DNA of 64,000 nt from Vibrio sp. CK2-1 (GTDB taxonomy: Bacteria > Pseudomonadota > Gammaproteobacteria > Enterobacterales > Vibrionaceae). Below are positions 56,407 through 64,000 of the stretch, piece by piece. The notes under the pieces were generated by a model. The model searched no databases and was not told where the DNA came from. It was given only the letters and a program-made list of their open reading frames with translations. Where the stretch lies: positions 1 to 64,000 of the forward strand of contig NZ_JAKKCJ010000003.1 in the NCBI RefSeq assembly GCF_021726515.1, given 5' to 3'. The position numbers and the translations under genes are program-made. Each line of letters starts with the position of its first letter. Positions within the stretch are counted from its first letter, which is position 1.

Positions 56407-58275
56407 TTAACCCAAATAAGCCTTTACCTGCTTCTCAATGCCTTTAGCATCCAAGCCTAGCTCTTGATACAGCTCATCTTGGGTGCCTTGCTGGACAAAG
56501 CGATCAGGCAAACCTAGTTGCAGCACAGGTTTAATTTGCTTACGTTGCATGAGAAGCTCTATCACACCAGAGCCTGCACCGCCGGCAATCACGTTCTCTT
56601 CTAGGGTAACTAGTACGTCGTGTTCTGCTGCTAGTTTCAATACTAATTCTTTATCGAGTGGCTTAACAAAGCGCATATCGGCAACAGTAGCATCAAGGTT
56701 TTCAGCTGCTTTTAATGCTTCTGGTAAGAAGGTACCAAAAGATAAAATCGCCACTTTCTTGGCTGAGCTTTCTTTGATGATACGACCTTTACCAATCTCA
56801 AGTTCTGTCATGTCAGTTTGAATGTCAGCACCACAACCTGAACCGCGAGGGTAACGCACCGCACTAGGGCCTTGGTGTTTATGGCCAGTGTAGAGCATTT
56901 GGCGACATTCGTTCTCATCACTTGGCGCCATGATCACCATGTTTGGAATGCAACGCATAAAGCTTAAATCAAATGCACCTTGGTGAGTTTGACCATCTGC
57001 GCCAACTAAGCCTGCACGGTCAATGGCAAACATCACAGGTAAATCCATGATTGCCACATCGTGGATCAGTTGATCGTAACCACGCTGTAGGAAGGTTGAG
57101 TAGATCGCCACAATCGGGTGTTGACCGGCAATCGCCATACCTGAAGCAAGCGTGACAGCATGTTGCTCTGCAATCGCCACATCAAAATATTGCTGTGGGA
57201 ATTCTTTTGAAAAACGCACCATGCCAGAACCTTCGCGCATCGCTGGAGTGATCGCCATGAGCTTAGGATCTTGCGCGGCCATATCACACAGGAAGTCGCC
57301 GAAAATTTTAGAGAAAGTGGGCTTACCACCGCTGCTTTTTGGCAGTGAGCTTTCTTCCGGGTTGAATTTCGGTACGCCGTGATAACCAATCGGATCTTTT
57401 TCCGCAGGCTCATAGCCTTTGCCTTTTTTGGTCATCACATGCAAAAACTGAGGGCCTTTTAAGCCGCGCATGTTCTTTAATGTTTTGACCAGCTCTTTAA
57501 CGTCATGACCATCGATTGGGCCAATGTAGTTAAAGCCAAGCTCTTCAAACATGGTTCCTGGAACGACCATGCCTTTTAGATGTTCTTCGGTTCTACGTAC
57601 CAGCTCTTTAATTGGCGGTACATTCGATAGCACTTTCTTACCACCTTCACGGATGGAGGTGTAGAAGTTGCCAGTAAGCAGTTGAGCTAAGTGATTGTTG
57701 AGTGCACCAACGTTCTCAGAAATCGACATTTCGTTATCGTTTAAGATCACTAGCATATCAGCGTGCACATCACCGGCGTGGTTCATTGCTTCAAATGCCA
57801 TACCTGCGGTAATCGCACCATCACCAATCACGCTCACCACTTTACGATCTTTGCCTTCTTTCTGCGCGCTGATCGCCATACCTAATGCGGCACTGATTGA
57901 AGTAGAAGAGTGACCAACCGACAGCGTGTCATATTCACTTTCACCGCGCCATGGGAAAGGGTGTAAGCCATCTTTTTGACGGATAGTTGGCATGAGCTCA
58001 CGGCGACCAGTTAAAATTTTATGCGGGTAGGCTTGGTGGCCTACATCCCAGACCAGTTGATCAAATGGGGTGTTATAAACATAGTGAAGCGCGACAGTCA
58101 GCTCAACTGTGCCTAGGCCGGATGCGAGATGGCCACTTGATTGGCTTACTGAATTGAGCAAATAAGTACGCAGCTCATCACATAGCGGAGATAAGCTTTC
58201 TTTTGGTAAGGTACGCAACTCATCAGGTGTATTGGCAAGTGCGAGTGTTGGATACTTTGATATATCAAGAGTCAT
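56407..58275 (-). CDS. dxs: 1-deoxy-D-xylulose-5-phosphate synthase
   Basis: DXS condenses pyruvate and glyceraldehyde 3-phosphate, the first step of the MEP isoprenoid route; the product also feeds thiamine synthesis. The 622-residue thiamine-PP enzyme has [18 protein letters not shown] (TPP motif, about residue 150), the pyrimidine-binding region with catalytic Glu ([18 protein letters not shown], about 370) and the transketolase C domain. Third gene of xseB-ispA-dxs, as in E. coli. Confidence 0.99.
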   Translation of the reverse strand: MTLDISKYPTLALANTPDELRTLPKESLSPLCDELRTYLLNSVSQSSGHLASGLGTVELTVALHYVYNTPFDQLVWDVGHQAYPHKILTGRRELMPTIRQKDGLHPFPWRGESEYDTLSVGHSSTSISAALGMAISAQKEGKDRKVVSVIGDGAITAGMAFEAMNHAGDVHADMLVILNDNEMSISENVGALNNHLAQLLTGNFYTSIREGGKKVLSNVPPIKELVRRTEEHLKGMVVPGTMFEELGFNYIGPIDGHDVKELVKTLKNMRGLKGPQFLHVMTKKGKGYEPAEKDPIGYHGVPKFNPEESSLPKSSGGKPTFSKIFGDFLCDMAAQDPKLMAITPAMREGSGMVRFSKEFPQQYFDVAIAEQHAVTLASGMAIAGQHPIVAIYSTFLQRGYDQLIHDVAIMDLPVMFAIDRAGLVGADGQTHQGAFDLSFMRCIPNMVIMAPSDENECRQMLYTGHKHQGPSAVRYPRGSGCGADIQTDMTELEIGKGRIIKESSAKKVAILSFGTFLPEALKAAENLDATVADMRFVKPLDKELVLKLAAEHDVLVTLEENVIAGGAGSGVIELLMQRKQIKPVLQLGLPDRFVQQGTQDELYQELGLDAKGIEKQVKAYLG

Positions 58276-58302
58276 AAAATTTTAGCGCTTAATTAGAGTA
58301 TT

Positions 58303-59187
58303 TTAATGGCTGCGTTCGACGGCGTATCGAGCGAACTCTTCGAGTGACTGAGTATTGTAAGGTACAGCCTGTAGTGCTTGAAGCGCTTCTTGTAACAAGT
58401 CTTGCGCTTTTTGCTGGGCTCCCTCTAATCCTAGCAGAGCAGGATAGGTACTCTTGTTTAAATTTTGATCGGAACCTTGAGGCTTTCCTAAGGTTTCGGT
58501 GTCGCTAATAATATCTAGGATGTCATCTTGAACTTGGAAAGCAAGCCCGACCGCTTCTGCATAACGGTCTAGATGCGGCATAACTTCAATGCCTTTTTGT
58601 CCGGCGCAAAATGCCCCCATACGGATTGCACATTTAATCAGAGCGCCGGTTTTGTTTCTGTGGATTTCTTCTAATTCTTCAATAGAGACTAGGCGATTTT
58701 CTGCTTCAAGATCGAGAGACTGACCCATGCACATGCCTAATGAACCAGAAGCATTGGCCAGTTCTTTGATTAACTGAATACGTTGAGGCTCACTGACTTC
58801 GGCTAAACAACCTTCCGCTAGGATAGTAAATGCAAGAGTTTGTAGCGCATCACCGGTTAAGATCGCGGTCGCTTCATCAAATTCGATATGGCAAGTCGGC
58901 TGTCCACGGCGCAGTTCATCATCATCCATGGCGGGTAAATCATCATGGATTAGCGAATAAGCATGAATACATTCAATAGCTGATGCTGGTGTATCTAATT
59001 GCTCTAGAGTTAAGCCAAACATTTGCCCTGTGATATAAACCAAATACGGACGAGCACGTTTGCCGCCAAGCAGTAAGCCGTAGCGCATGGCTTTAGTCAG
59101 CGTTTGATTCTGATGCGGAATACTATCTAACCACAAGTTTAGCTGCTGGTTATTTCGTGCTTGGTAGTCAGCCAGTGAAATGCTCAT
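58303..59187 (-). CDS. ispA: Farnesyl diphosphate synthase
   Basis: IspA joins isopentenyl and dimethylallyl diphosphates to farnesyl diphosphate. The 294-residue enzyme has the two Asp-rich motifs: DDLPAMDDDELRRG (first, about residue 84) and QVQDDILDI (second, about 223). The ATG at 59187 directly follows the xseB stop with one base between; an upstream start would lie within xseB. It begins MSISLADYQARNNQQ. Confidence 0.97.
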   Translation of the reverse strand: MSISLADYQARNNQQLNLWLDSIPHQNQTLTKAMRYGLLLGGKRARPYLVYITGQMFGLTLEQLDTPASAIECIHAYSLIHDDLPAMDDDELRRGQPTCHIEFDEATAILTGDALQTLAFTILAEGCLAEVSEPQRIQLIKELANASGSLGMCMGQSLDLEAENRLVSIEELEEIHRNKTGALIKCAIRMGAFCAGQKGIEVMPHLDRYAEAVGLAFQVQDDILDIISDTETLGKPQGSDQNLNKSTYPALLGLEGAQQKAQDLLQEALQALQAVPYNTQSLEEFARYAVERSH

Positions 59188-59188
59188 A

Positions 59189-59434
59189 TTAAATGTCACT
59201 TTCAGGGTCAAAGGGGATCAGTTCTGACTCATCGTCATCTTTTAGCAAAATCTCAACGCGTTGCTCAGCTTCGGTTAATTTGGTTTGGCTAGAACGAGCA
59301 AGGGCAATACCACGTTCAAATTTCTTTAATGCGTCTTCCAAATCTAAATCGCCATTTTCAAGTTGATTAACTAAGGCATCTAGCTCGGTTAATGACTCTT
59401 CAAAGCTCATGTTTTCAGGTTTTTTGCTCGCCAT
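59189..59434 (-). CDS. xseB: Exodeoxyribonuclease VII small subunit
   Basis: The 81-residue helical protein (MASKKPENMSFEESLTELDA, then VNQLENGDLDLEDALKKFER) is the small subunit of exonuclease VII, several copies binding one XseA. All motifs of the family are present. It opens the xseB-ispA-dxs operon and is divergent from thiI. Confidence 0.97.
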   Translation of the reverse strand: MASKKPENMSFEESLTELDALVNQLENGDLDLEDALKKFERGIALARSSQTKLTEAEQRVEILLKDDDESELIPFDPESDI

Positions 59435-59677
59435 GTGGATTCTGCTTATATAGATGATCTGGAAAGGGCTAATTGTATTTGACCTAGCAGAGGTGAAACA
59501 AGGGTTAATCTGCTTTTTATCCTAAAATTGGCAGGAAATTGTGGCCTAGAGGGGCTAGAGAGGAAATACATTCCGCCTAGATGAATTGTCGTGTATAATT
59601 TTGCGCCTTAGTTTTGGCGTTATCTGAATTGAATTTAGCCATAATGTCGAATAATCCGATAAAAAGTGAATCATGAT

Positions 59678-61126
59678 ATGAAGTTTATTGTAAAACCCCA
59701 TCCAGAAATTTTTGTTAAAAGTGACTCGGTTCGTAAGCGTTTCACTCGCACACTGGAGCGTAATCTTCGCAATATTATCCAGCGCGAAACAGAATCTGTT
59801 GCGGTATTAAACCGTCGTGATCACATCGAAATCGCTGCCAATAGCGATGAATATTACGATAAAGTGCTTGAGATCATTACGCACACGCCAGGTATTCATC
59901 ACTCGCTTGAAGTGTTGCAGTCTGAGTTTACCGACCTGCACAATATCTATGAGCAAGCATTAGAACAAAGCCGCGAACTTATCGAAGGGAAAACCTTTGT
60001 CGTGCGTGTTAAGCGCCGTGGTCAACATGATTTCACTTCGATTGAAGTAGAGCGTTATGTTGGTGGTGGTTTAAACCAAGCGGTTGAATCTGCTCGTGTG
60101 AAATTGACTAAGCCAGAAGTGACCGTCAATTTAGAAATTGCCAATGAGAAGTTAAACCAAGTGATCGCTCGCCATAAAGGTTTAGGCGGTTTCCCTCTTG
60201 GTACTCAAGAAGATGTATTGAGCTTAATTTCTGGTGGTTTTGACTCAGGTGTTTCCAGTTACCTACATATCAAACGTGGTTCTAAGACCCATTACTGTTT
60301 CTTTAATTTAGGTGGCCCTGCACACGAAATCGGCGTGAAGCAAGTAGCACACTTCTTATGGAAGAAATACGGTTCTTCAGCCAAAGTGAAGTTCATCGCG
60401 GTAGATTTTGAGCCTGTTGTTGCTGAAATTCTTGAAAACGTTGATGACGGCCAAATGGGCGTAGTGCTTAAGCGTATGTTTATGCGTGCAGGCGGCATGG
60501 TTGCTGAGAAGTTCGGCATTGAAGCATTAGTGACGGGTGAGGCGTTAGGTCAAGTATCAAGCCAAACGCTAACGAACCTACGCTTGATTGATAATGTAAC
60601 GGATACTTTGATTCTTCGTCCTCTGATTAACTGGGATAAAGAAGATATTATCAACGTTGCTCGTCAAATCGGCACCGAAGATTTTGCTAAAGTGATGCCT
60701 GAATACTGTGGCGTGATCTCTAAAAAGCCAACAGTGAAAGCGGTTAAAGCGAAACTTGAAAAAGAAGAATTGAATTTCAACTTCGATATTCTTGAGCAAG
60801 TGGTCGCCAATGCTCGCGTGATGGATATCCGTGACATTGAAACCGAAAGCCAAGAACAAGCGCCAGAAGTAGAACAAGTTGCAGAGATTGCTGAGCAAGC
60901 GGTCGTTCTGGATATTCGTAGCCCTGATGAAGAGGATATGAATCCATTAGAAATTGATGGTGTTGAGATTAAACACTTACCTTTCTATAAGTTAGCGACT
61001 CAGTTTGGCGACCTTGATCAGAGTAAGCAATACTTATTGTACTGTGACCGTGGTGTGATGAGCCGTTTACAAGCCTTGTATCTTAAAGATTTAGGCTATA
61101 ACAACGTGAAGGTTTATCGCCCGTAA
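59678..61126 (+). CDS. thiI: tRNA 4-thiouridine synthase/thiazole sulfurtransferase
   Basis: ThiI makes s4U8 in tRNA and delivers sulfur for the thiazole of thiamine. From the ATG at 59678 ([12 protein letters not shown]) it has 482 residues. Domains: ferredoxin-like and THUMP (about 1-165), PP-loop ATPase ([12 protein letters not shown], about 190) and a C-terminal rhodanese domain with the persulfide Cys in [17 protein letters not shown] four codons upstream is a less likely start. Two further thiamine-linked genes, dxs and thiL, are nearby. Confidence 0.97.
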   Translation: MKFIVKPHPEIFVKSDSVRKRFTRTLERNLRNIIQRETESVAVLNRRDHIEIAANSDEYYDKVLEIITHTPGIHHSLEVLQSEFTDLHNIYEQALEQSRELIEGKTFVVRVKRRGQHDFTSIEVERYVGGGLNQAVESARVKLTKPEVTVNLEIANEKLNQVIARHKGLGGFPLGTQEDVLSLISGGFDSGVSSYLHIKRGSKTHYCFFNLGGPAHEIGVKQVAHFLWKKYGSSAKVKFIAVDFEPVVAEILENVDDGQMGVVLKRMFMRAGGMVAEKFGIEALVTGEALGQVSSQTLTNLRLIDNVTDTLILRPLINWDKEDIINVARQIGTEDFAKVMPEYCGVISKKPTVKAVKAKLEKEELNFNFDILEQVVANARVMDIRDIETESQEQAPEVEQVAEIAEQAVVLDIRSPDEEDMNPLEIDGVEIKHLPFYKLATQFGDLDQSKQYLLYCDRGVMSRLQALYLKDLGYNNVKVYRP

Positions 61127-61144
61127 CGCTAGATAGAATAAACA

Positions 61145-61177
61145 AAAACGTCGGCTTTTTAGTCGGCGTTTTTTTAT
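61145..61177 (+). terminator. Terminator of thiI
   Basis: AAAACGTCGGCT (61145-61156) pairs with AGTCGGCGTTTT (61161-61172) with two G-T pairs, followed by a T run. Confidence 0.85.
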
Positions 61178-61221
61178 CTCTGTAAATTATCAATCACATT
61201 GGTTTGATGGTTTTCAGGCAT

Positions 61222-61412
61222 AAAAAAAGCACAGCTAGAATAAATCTAACTGTGCAGAAATTTGATTCACTATCAAATAATCAGGACTCAGTGGTAATGA
61301 GGGAGTATTACCATTGGTCATAAAACTCAAAAGAGTTAATGCAAACACAACATTAGCATTAGTCAATCACAGATTTACAGGTTTGGAATAAATGCTGTAA
61401 CTCATTAATGTG
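61222..61412 (-). ncRNA. gcvB: GcvB small regulatory RNA
   Basis: GcvB is an Hfq-dependent RNA that represses many amino-acid and peptide transporter mRNAs. On the minus strand the G/U-rich seed block TGTTGTGTTTGC (61341-61352) is the conserved R1 region of enterobacterial GcvB. It is followed by a hairpin region (GACCAATGGTAATACTCCC with ATTACCA) and ends in a terminator, GCACAGTTAGA with TCTAGCTGTGC, then seven T (61222-61228). The gene is divergent from gcvA, as in E. coli. The 5' end (61412) is predicted from the promoter and the length of about 190 nt agrees with known GcvB (about 205). Confidence 0.9.
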
Positions 61413-61418
61413 GGATGA

Positions 61419-61447
61419 AATATAGAGTTTTCATGGCACTTCAGCAA
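61419..61447 (-). promoter_or_regulatory. gcvB promoter
   Basis: On the minus strand TTGCTG (61442-61447) and TATATT (61419-61424) are separated by exactly 17 bp. GcvA, encoded on the other side, activates gcvB in E. coli and would bind upstream, in 61448-61540. Confidence 0.75.
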
Positions 61448-61542
61448 TGGACAATTTATAATGCTTCGCATGAGAAAAATTAATGCGTAATAATGTTGTT
61501 AAAACAATGCTGTTATTTGACTACTAAATAAAGGTTTGATTT

Positions 61543-62496
61543 ATGGCTAGACGTTTACCCCCTTTGAATTCATTACGTGTGTTTGAAGCAGCTGCTCGGT
61601 ACTTGAGTTTTACTCGCGCAGCAGAAGAACTTTTTGTTACACAAGCAGCGGTCAGTCACCAAGTAAAAGCATTAGAAGAATTTTTAGGTATCAAGCTATT
61701 CCGACGTCGTAATCGATCTTTATTGCTGACAGAAGAAGGGCAGAGCTACTTTTTAGATATCAAAGATATTTTTACTTCGATTTCTGACGCCACCGATAAG
61801 GTGTTAGAGCGTAGTGAAAAAGGCGCCTTGACCATTAGTTTAACTCCAAGTTTTGCCATTCAATGGTTAGTACCACGTTTAGCTGACTTTAATGCTCAAG
61901 AGCCCGATATCGATGTGCGCATCAAAGCGGTCGATATGGATGAAGGCTTGCTTTCTGACGATGTTGATGTAGCGATCTACTATGGTCGTGGCAATTGGCC
62001 GGGTGTGCGTGCGGATAAACTGTATTTAGAATGTTTGATCCCAGTTTGCTCACCACAACTACTCCTCGGTAGTAAGCCATTAAATTGTTTAGCCGACATA
62101 AAAAACCATACCTTGCTGCATGATAGTTCGCGTAAATATTGGAAGCAGTTTACTAAAGAGCATGATATTGAAGGCGTTAACGTGAATCACGGTCCAATAT
62201 TCAGTCACTCAACTATGGTGATCCAAGCGGCAATGCATGGCCAGGGCATCGCGCTAGTGAATAATGTGCTTGCCCAGCCTGATTTAGATTCTGGTCGTTT
62301 AGTGCAGCCATTTGATGAAGTTTTGATCAGTAAAAATGCTTTCTATGTGGTGTGTGATACTAAGCAAGCCGATGTTGGGCGCGTAGCAACGTTCCGAGAT
62401 TGGATGCTTAGCAAAGCGGCCAGTGAGCAAGACCAACTACTCGATGAAATCGGCGAAGAAATTGGCAGTGTCAGTGATACTGAGGAGAAAGCATGA
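61543..62496 (+). CDS. gcvA: LysR-family regulator GcvA
   Basis: GcvA controls the glycine cleavage genes and activates gcvB. The 317-residue protein begins MARRLPPLNSLRVFEAAARY, with the helix-turn-helix in SFTRAAEELFVTQAAVSHQV and a LysR substrate domain (LVPRLADFNAQEPDIDVRIK, DDVDVAIYYGRGNWPGVRAD). These blocks agree closely with E. coli GcvA. It is followed by a hydrolase gene with a 4-bp overlap. The C-terminus is extended by an acidic tail. Confidence 0.95.
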   Translation: MARRLPPLNSLRVFEAAARYLSFTRAAEELFVTQAAVSHQVKALEEFLGIKLFRRRNRSLLLTEEGQSYFLDIKDIFTSISDATDKVLERSEKGALTISLTPSFAIQWLVPRLADFNAQEPDIDVRIKAVDMDEGLLSDDVDVAIYYGRGNWPGVRADKLYLECLIPVCSPQLLLGSKPLNCLADIKNHTLLHDSSRKYWKQFTKEHDIEGVNVNHGPIFSHSTMVIQAAMHGQGIALVNNVLAQPDLDSGRLVQPFDEVLISKNAFYVVCDTKQADVGRVATFRDWMLSKAASEQDQLLDEIGEEIGSVSDTEEKA

Positions 62497-63140
62497 GTCT
62501 AGAGTCACAACAACATAAAATCATGATTGATGGTGATGACAAGGCGGCAGTGACGGTATTACTTGCCCATGGTGCTGGCGCAGGAATGGATCATGAATTT
62601 ATGTCTGACATGGCCGAAAAGTTAGCGGCTCACGGAGTACGGGTAGTGCGATTTAATTTCCCTTATATGGTGACTCGCGCACAAGATGGTAAAAAAAGAC
62701 CGCCCGATCGTGCCCCGAAACTATTGGCGGATTTTGAAGAAAAAATTAATGCTTTTCACCGCGAAGGACAGCATTTATTTTTGGTGGGTAAATCGATGGG
62801 CGGGCGCATGGCCAGTCATTTATCGGAACATCCATTAGTGACCGGAGTGATGTGTTTAGGTTTTCCTTTTCATCCGCCGGGTAAGCCTGAGAATTATAAA
62901 GGCGAGCATTTAGTTAATATCACTAAACCGACGTTAATTTTACAAGGTGAGCGCGATACTTTTGGCACTAAAGAGGAATGCCAGTCATTTGCTTTTTCGG
63001 ATGCCATTCATGTCGATTTCATTCCCGATGGCGATCATAGCTTAAAGCCTAGAGTAAAATCCGGTTTTACCGAGCAAGGTAATCGAGCATTAGCGGTCAG
63101 CAAAATGATGGCCTTTATTGAACAGCATACGCAAAACTAA
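62493..63140 (+). CDS. Alpha/beta-hydrolase family protein
   Basis: The 215-residue protein has the alpha/beta-hydrolase fold: LLAHGAGAGMDHEFM (oxyanion region), nucleophile Ser in VGKSMGGRMASH (about residue 98) and His in DGDHSLKPR near the end, with an Asp in GERDTFG. This is the dienelactone hydrolase/KANL3-like group, substrate unknown. It overlaps gcvA by 4 bp (ATGA) and precedes ygdD by 14 bp, so probably one operon. Confidence 0.85.
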   Translation: MSLESQQHKIMIDGDDKAAVTVLLAHGAGAGMDHEFMSDMAEKLAAHGVRVVRFNFPYMVTRAQDGKKRPPDRAPKLLADFEEKINAFHREGQHLFLVGKSMGGRMASHLSEHPLVTGVMCLGFPFHPPGKPENYKGEHLVNITKPTLILQGERDTFGTKEECQSFAFSDAIHVDFIPDGDHSLKPRVKSGFTEQGNRALAVSKMMAFIEQHTQN

Positions 63141-63154
63141 ATAAGAGAGAAATT

Positions 63155-63598
63155 ATGTCTATTTCAAAATGCAGAGGTCAGAAAATTCTCGCCTTTGCTG
63201 GGTTTTCTGGGCTAGTTACCGTGGCACTCGGTGCCTTTGCCGCGCATGGTTTATCGCATCGCTTACCTGAGTATCTACTCGGTGTGTTTAAAACTGGAGT
63301 ACAATATCAAGCGTGGCATACTTTTGCGCTGTTGGCGTGTGGAATTATTTTGATGATTACTGCGCCGAATTCTGCTTCTTCGTCAGCTGAATACTCAGAG
63401 AAAGGGCGTAAAGGTGTGGCATATGCTGGTATTTGCTTTATCATCGGCATCCTTTGTTTCAGTGGCAGCTTATATGCGCTGGCTTTAACAGGAATAAAAT
63501 GGTTTGGCCCAATTACCCCATTAGGCGGTGTGTTTTTTATGTTGGGCTGGATTATCTTTGCTCTATCCGTTTTACGATTAAATAAGGTGACACTGTGA
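63155..63598 (+). CDS. ygdD: DUF423 membrane protein YgdD
   Basis: The 147-residue protein has four membrane segments ([20 protein letters not shown] at the N-terminus, then [14 protein letters not shown]) and matches the DUF423/YgdD family, with no known function. In E. coli the order gcvA-ygdD-rlmM is the same. It overlaps the rlmM start by 4 bp (GTGA). Confidence 0.92.
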   Translation: MSISKCRGQKILAFAGFSGLVTVALGAFAAHGLSHRLPEYLLGVFKTGVQYQAWHTFALLACGIILMITAPNSASSSAEYSEKGRKGVAYAGICFIIGILCFSGSLYALALTGIKWFGPITPLGGVFFMLGWIIFALSVLRLNKVTL

Positions 63599-64000
63599 AA
63601 CACGTTTTACTTTACTGCCGCTCTGGTTTTGAAAAAGAATGCGCAGGAGAAATCCAAGATAAAGCCAATAACTTAGAGATTTTTGGTTTTCCCCGTGTGA
63701 AAAAACAATCGGGTTACGTGCTTTTTGAGTGTTACCAAGAAGGTGATGCGGATAAGCTGATCAAACTTCTCGACTTTAAAGCGCTGATCTTTGCTCGCCA
63801 GATGATTGCGGTGGCAGATGCATTAACCGATTTGCCGACAGAAGATCGCATTTCGCCAATTTTAGCGGCGATTGAAGCGCAGGAAAAATTCCCAACCTGC
63901 GGTGATATTCGTGTGGAAACGCCAGATACCAACGAAGCGAAAGAATTACTGAAATTCTGCCGTAAGTTCACCGTACCAATGCGTAGTGCAATGCGTGGTA
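63595..64000 (+). CDS. rlmM: 23S rRNA (cytidine-2498-2'-O) methyltransferase RlmM, N-terminal part
   Basis: The GTG at 63595 starts [20 protein letters not shown] and the frame stays open to the window edge (135 residues). RlmM methylates the 2'-O of C2498 in 23S rRNA; the visible part is the THUMP-like and N-terminal region, and the catalytic domain lies beyond. The overlap with ygdD and the conserved gene order support the call. Confidence 0.93.
   Translation, partial: MKHVLLYCRSGFEKECAGEIQDKANNLEIFGFPRVKKQSGYVLFECYQEGDADKLIKLLDFKALIFARQMIAVADALTDLPTEDRISPILAAIEAQEKFPTCGDIRVETPDTNEAKELLKFCRKFTVPMRSAMRG

Overview
The window looks like core chromosome of a member of the Vibrionaceae (Vibrio or a close relative). 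The evidence is gene content and order. The run tmRNA-smpB-ratA-rnfH-bamE-recN-nadK-grpE-dnaK-dnaJ, a minor type IV pilin cluster, tadA-mltF-purL, proS-trmO, metNIQ-gmhB, glyA, nrdR-ribD-ribE-ribBA-ribH-nusB-thiL-pgpA, xseB-ispA-dxs, thiI and gcvA-ygdD-rlmM matches, from memory, what is seen in Vibrio chromosome 1. Vibrio-typical families (DUF2860, DUF3622-like, DUF2884, DUF4250) fit this, as does the moderate GC. No species is claimed.

Region 1 (1-1886) is the edge of a mobile region. It holds the C-terminal end of an IS66-type transposase, then a P4-type tyrosine integrase pointing away from the 3' end of the tmRNA gene (ssrA), the usual attachment site of such islands. The rest of the island lies outside the window. 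Region 2 (2079-11510) is housekeeping: trans-translation (smpB), outer-membrane assembly (bamE), SOS-controlled recN with two LexA boxes, nadK, and the DnaK chaperone genes with sigma-32-like promoters. Region 3 (11669-16434) is a minor type IV pilin locus: a PilE-like gene opposite fimT-pilW-pilX-like-pilV-pilX-like, where the two long PilX-like genes are paralogues.

Region 4 (16527-33275) holds tadA, an unnoticed 46-residue basic ORF, mltF, purL (PurR box and hairpin leader), yceI, a RecQ-family helicase, two outer-membrane barrels, small conserved proteins, proS and trmO. Region 5 (33612-47410) is transport and lipid: an AbgT-family transporter, a desaturase with a FabR-like operator, the MetJ-controlled metNIQ operon, gmhB, a Yej-type peptide transporter, an MliC-like lipoprotein and a YitT-like membrane protein. 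Region 6 (47596-59434) is glyA, nrdR, riboflavin synthesis, nusB, thiL, pgpA and the xseB-ispA-dxs isoprenoid operon. Region 7 (59678-64000) is thiI, the small RNA GcvB divergent from its regulator gene gcvA, a small hydrolase, ygdD and the start of rlmM.

I found no CRISPR array, prophage or clearly new multi-gene system. The best second-look items are an interleaved GTAC-core inverted-repeat array at the integrase start, an IS66 end that seems to supply the integrase stop codon, two dispersed short-repeat families lying just after gene ends, the duplicated PilX-like genes, the 46-residue ORF, the purL leader hairpin, an 8-codon ORF overlapping the yejB start, a degenerate GTP cyclohydrolase II domain in RibBA, and a MetQ-type protein without a lipobox.
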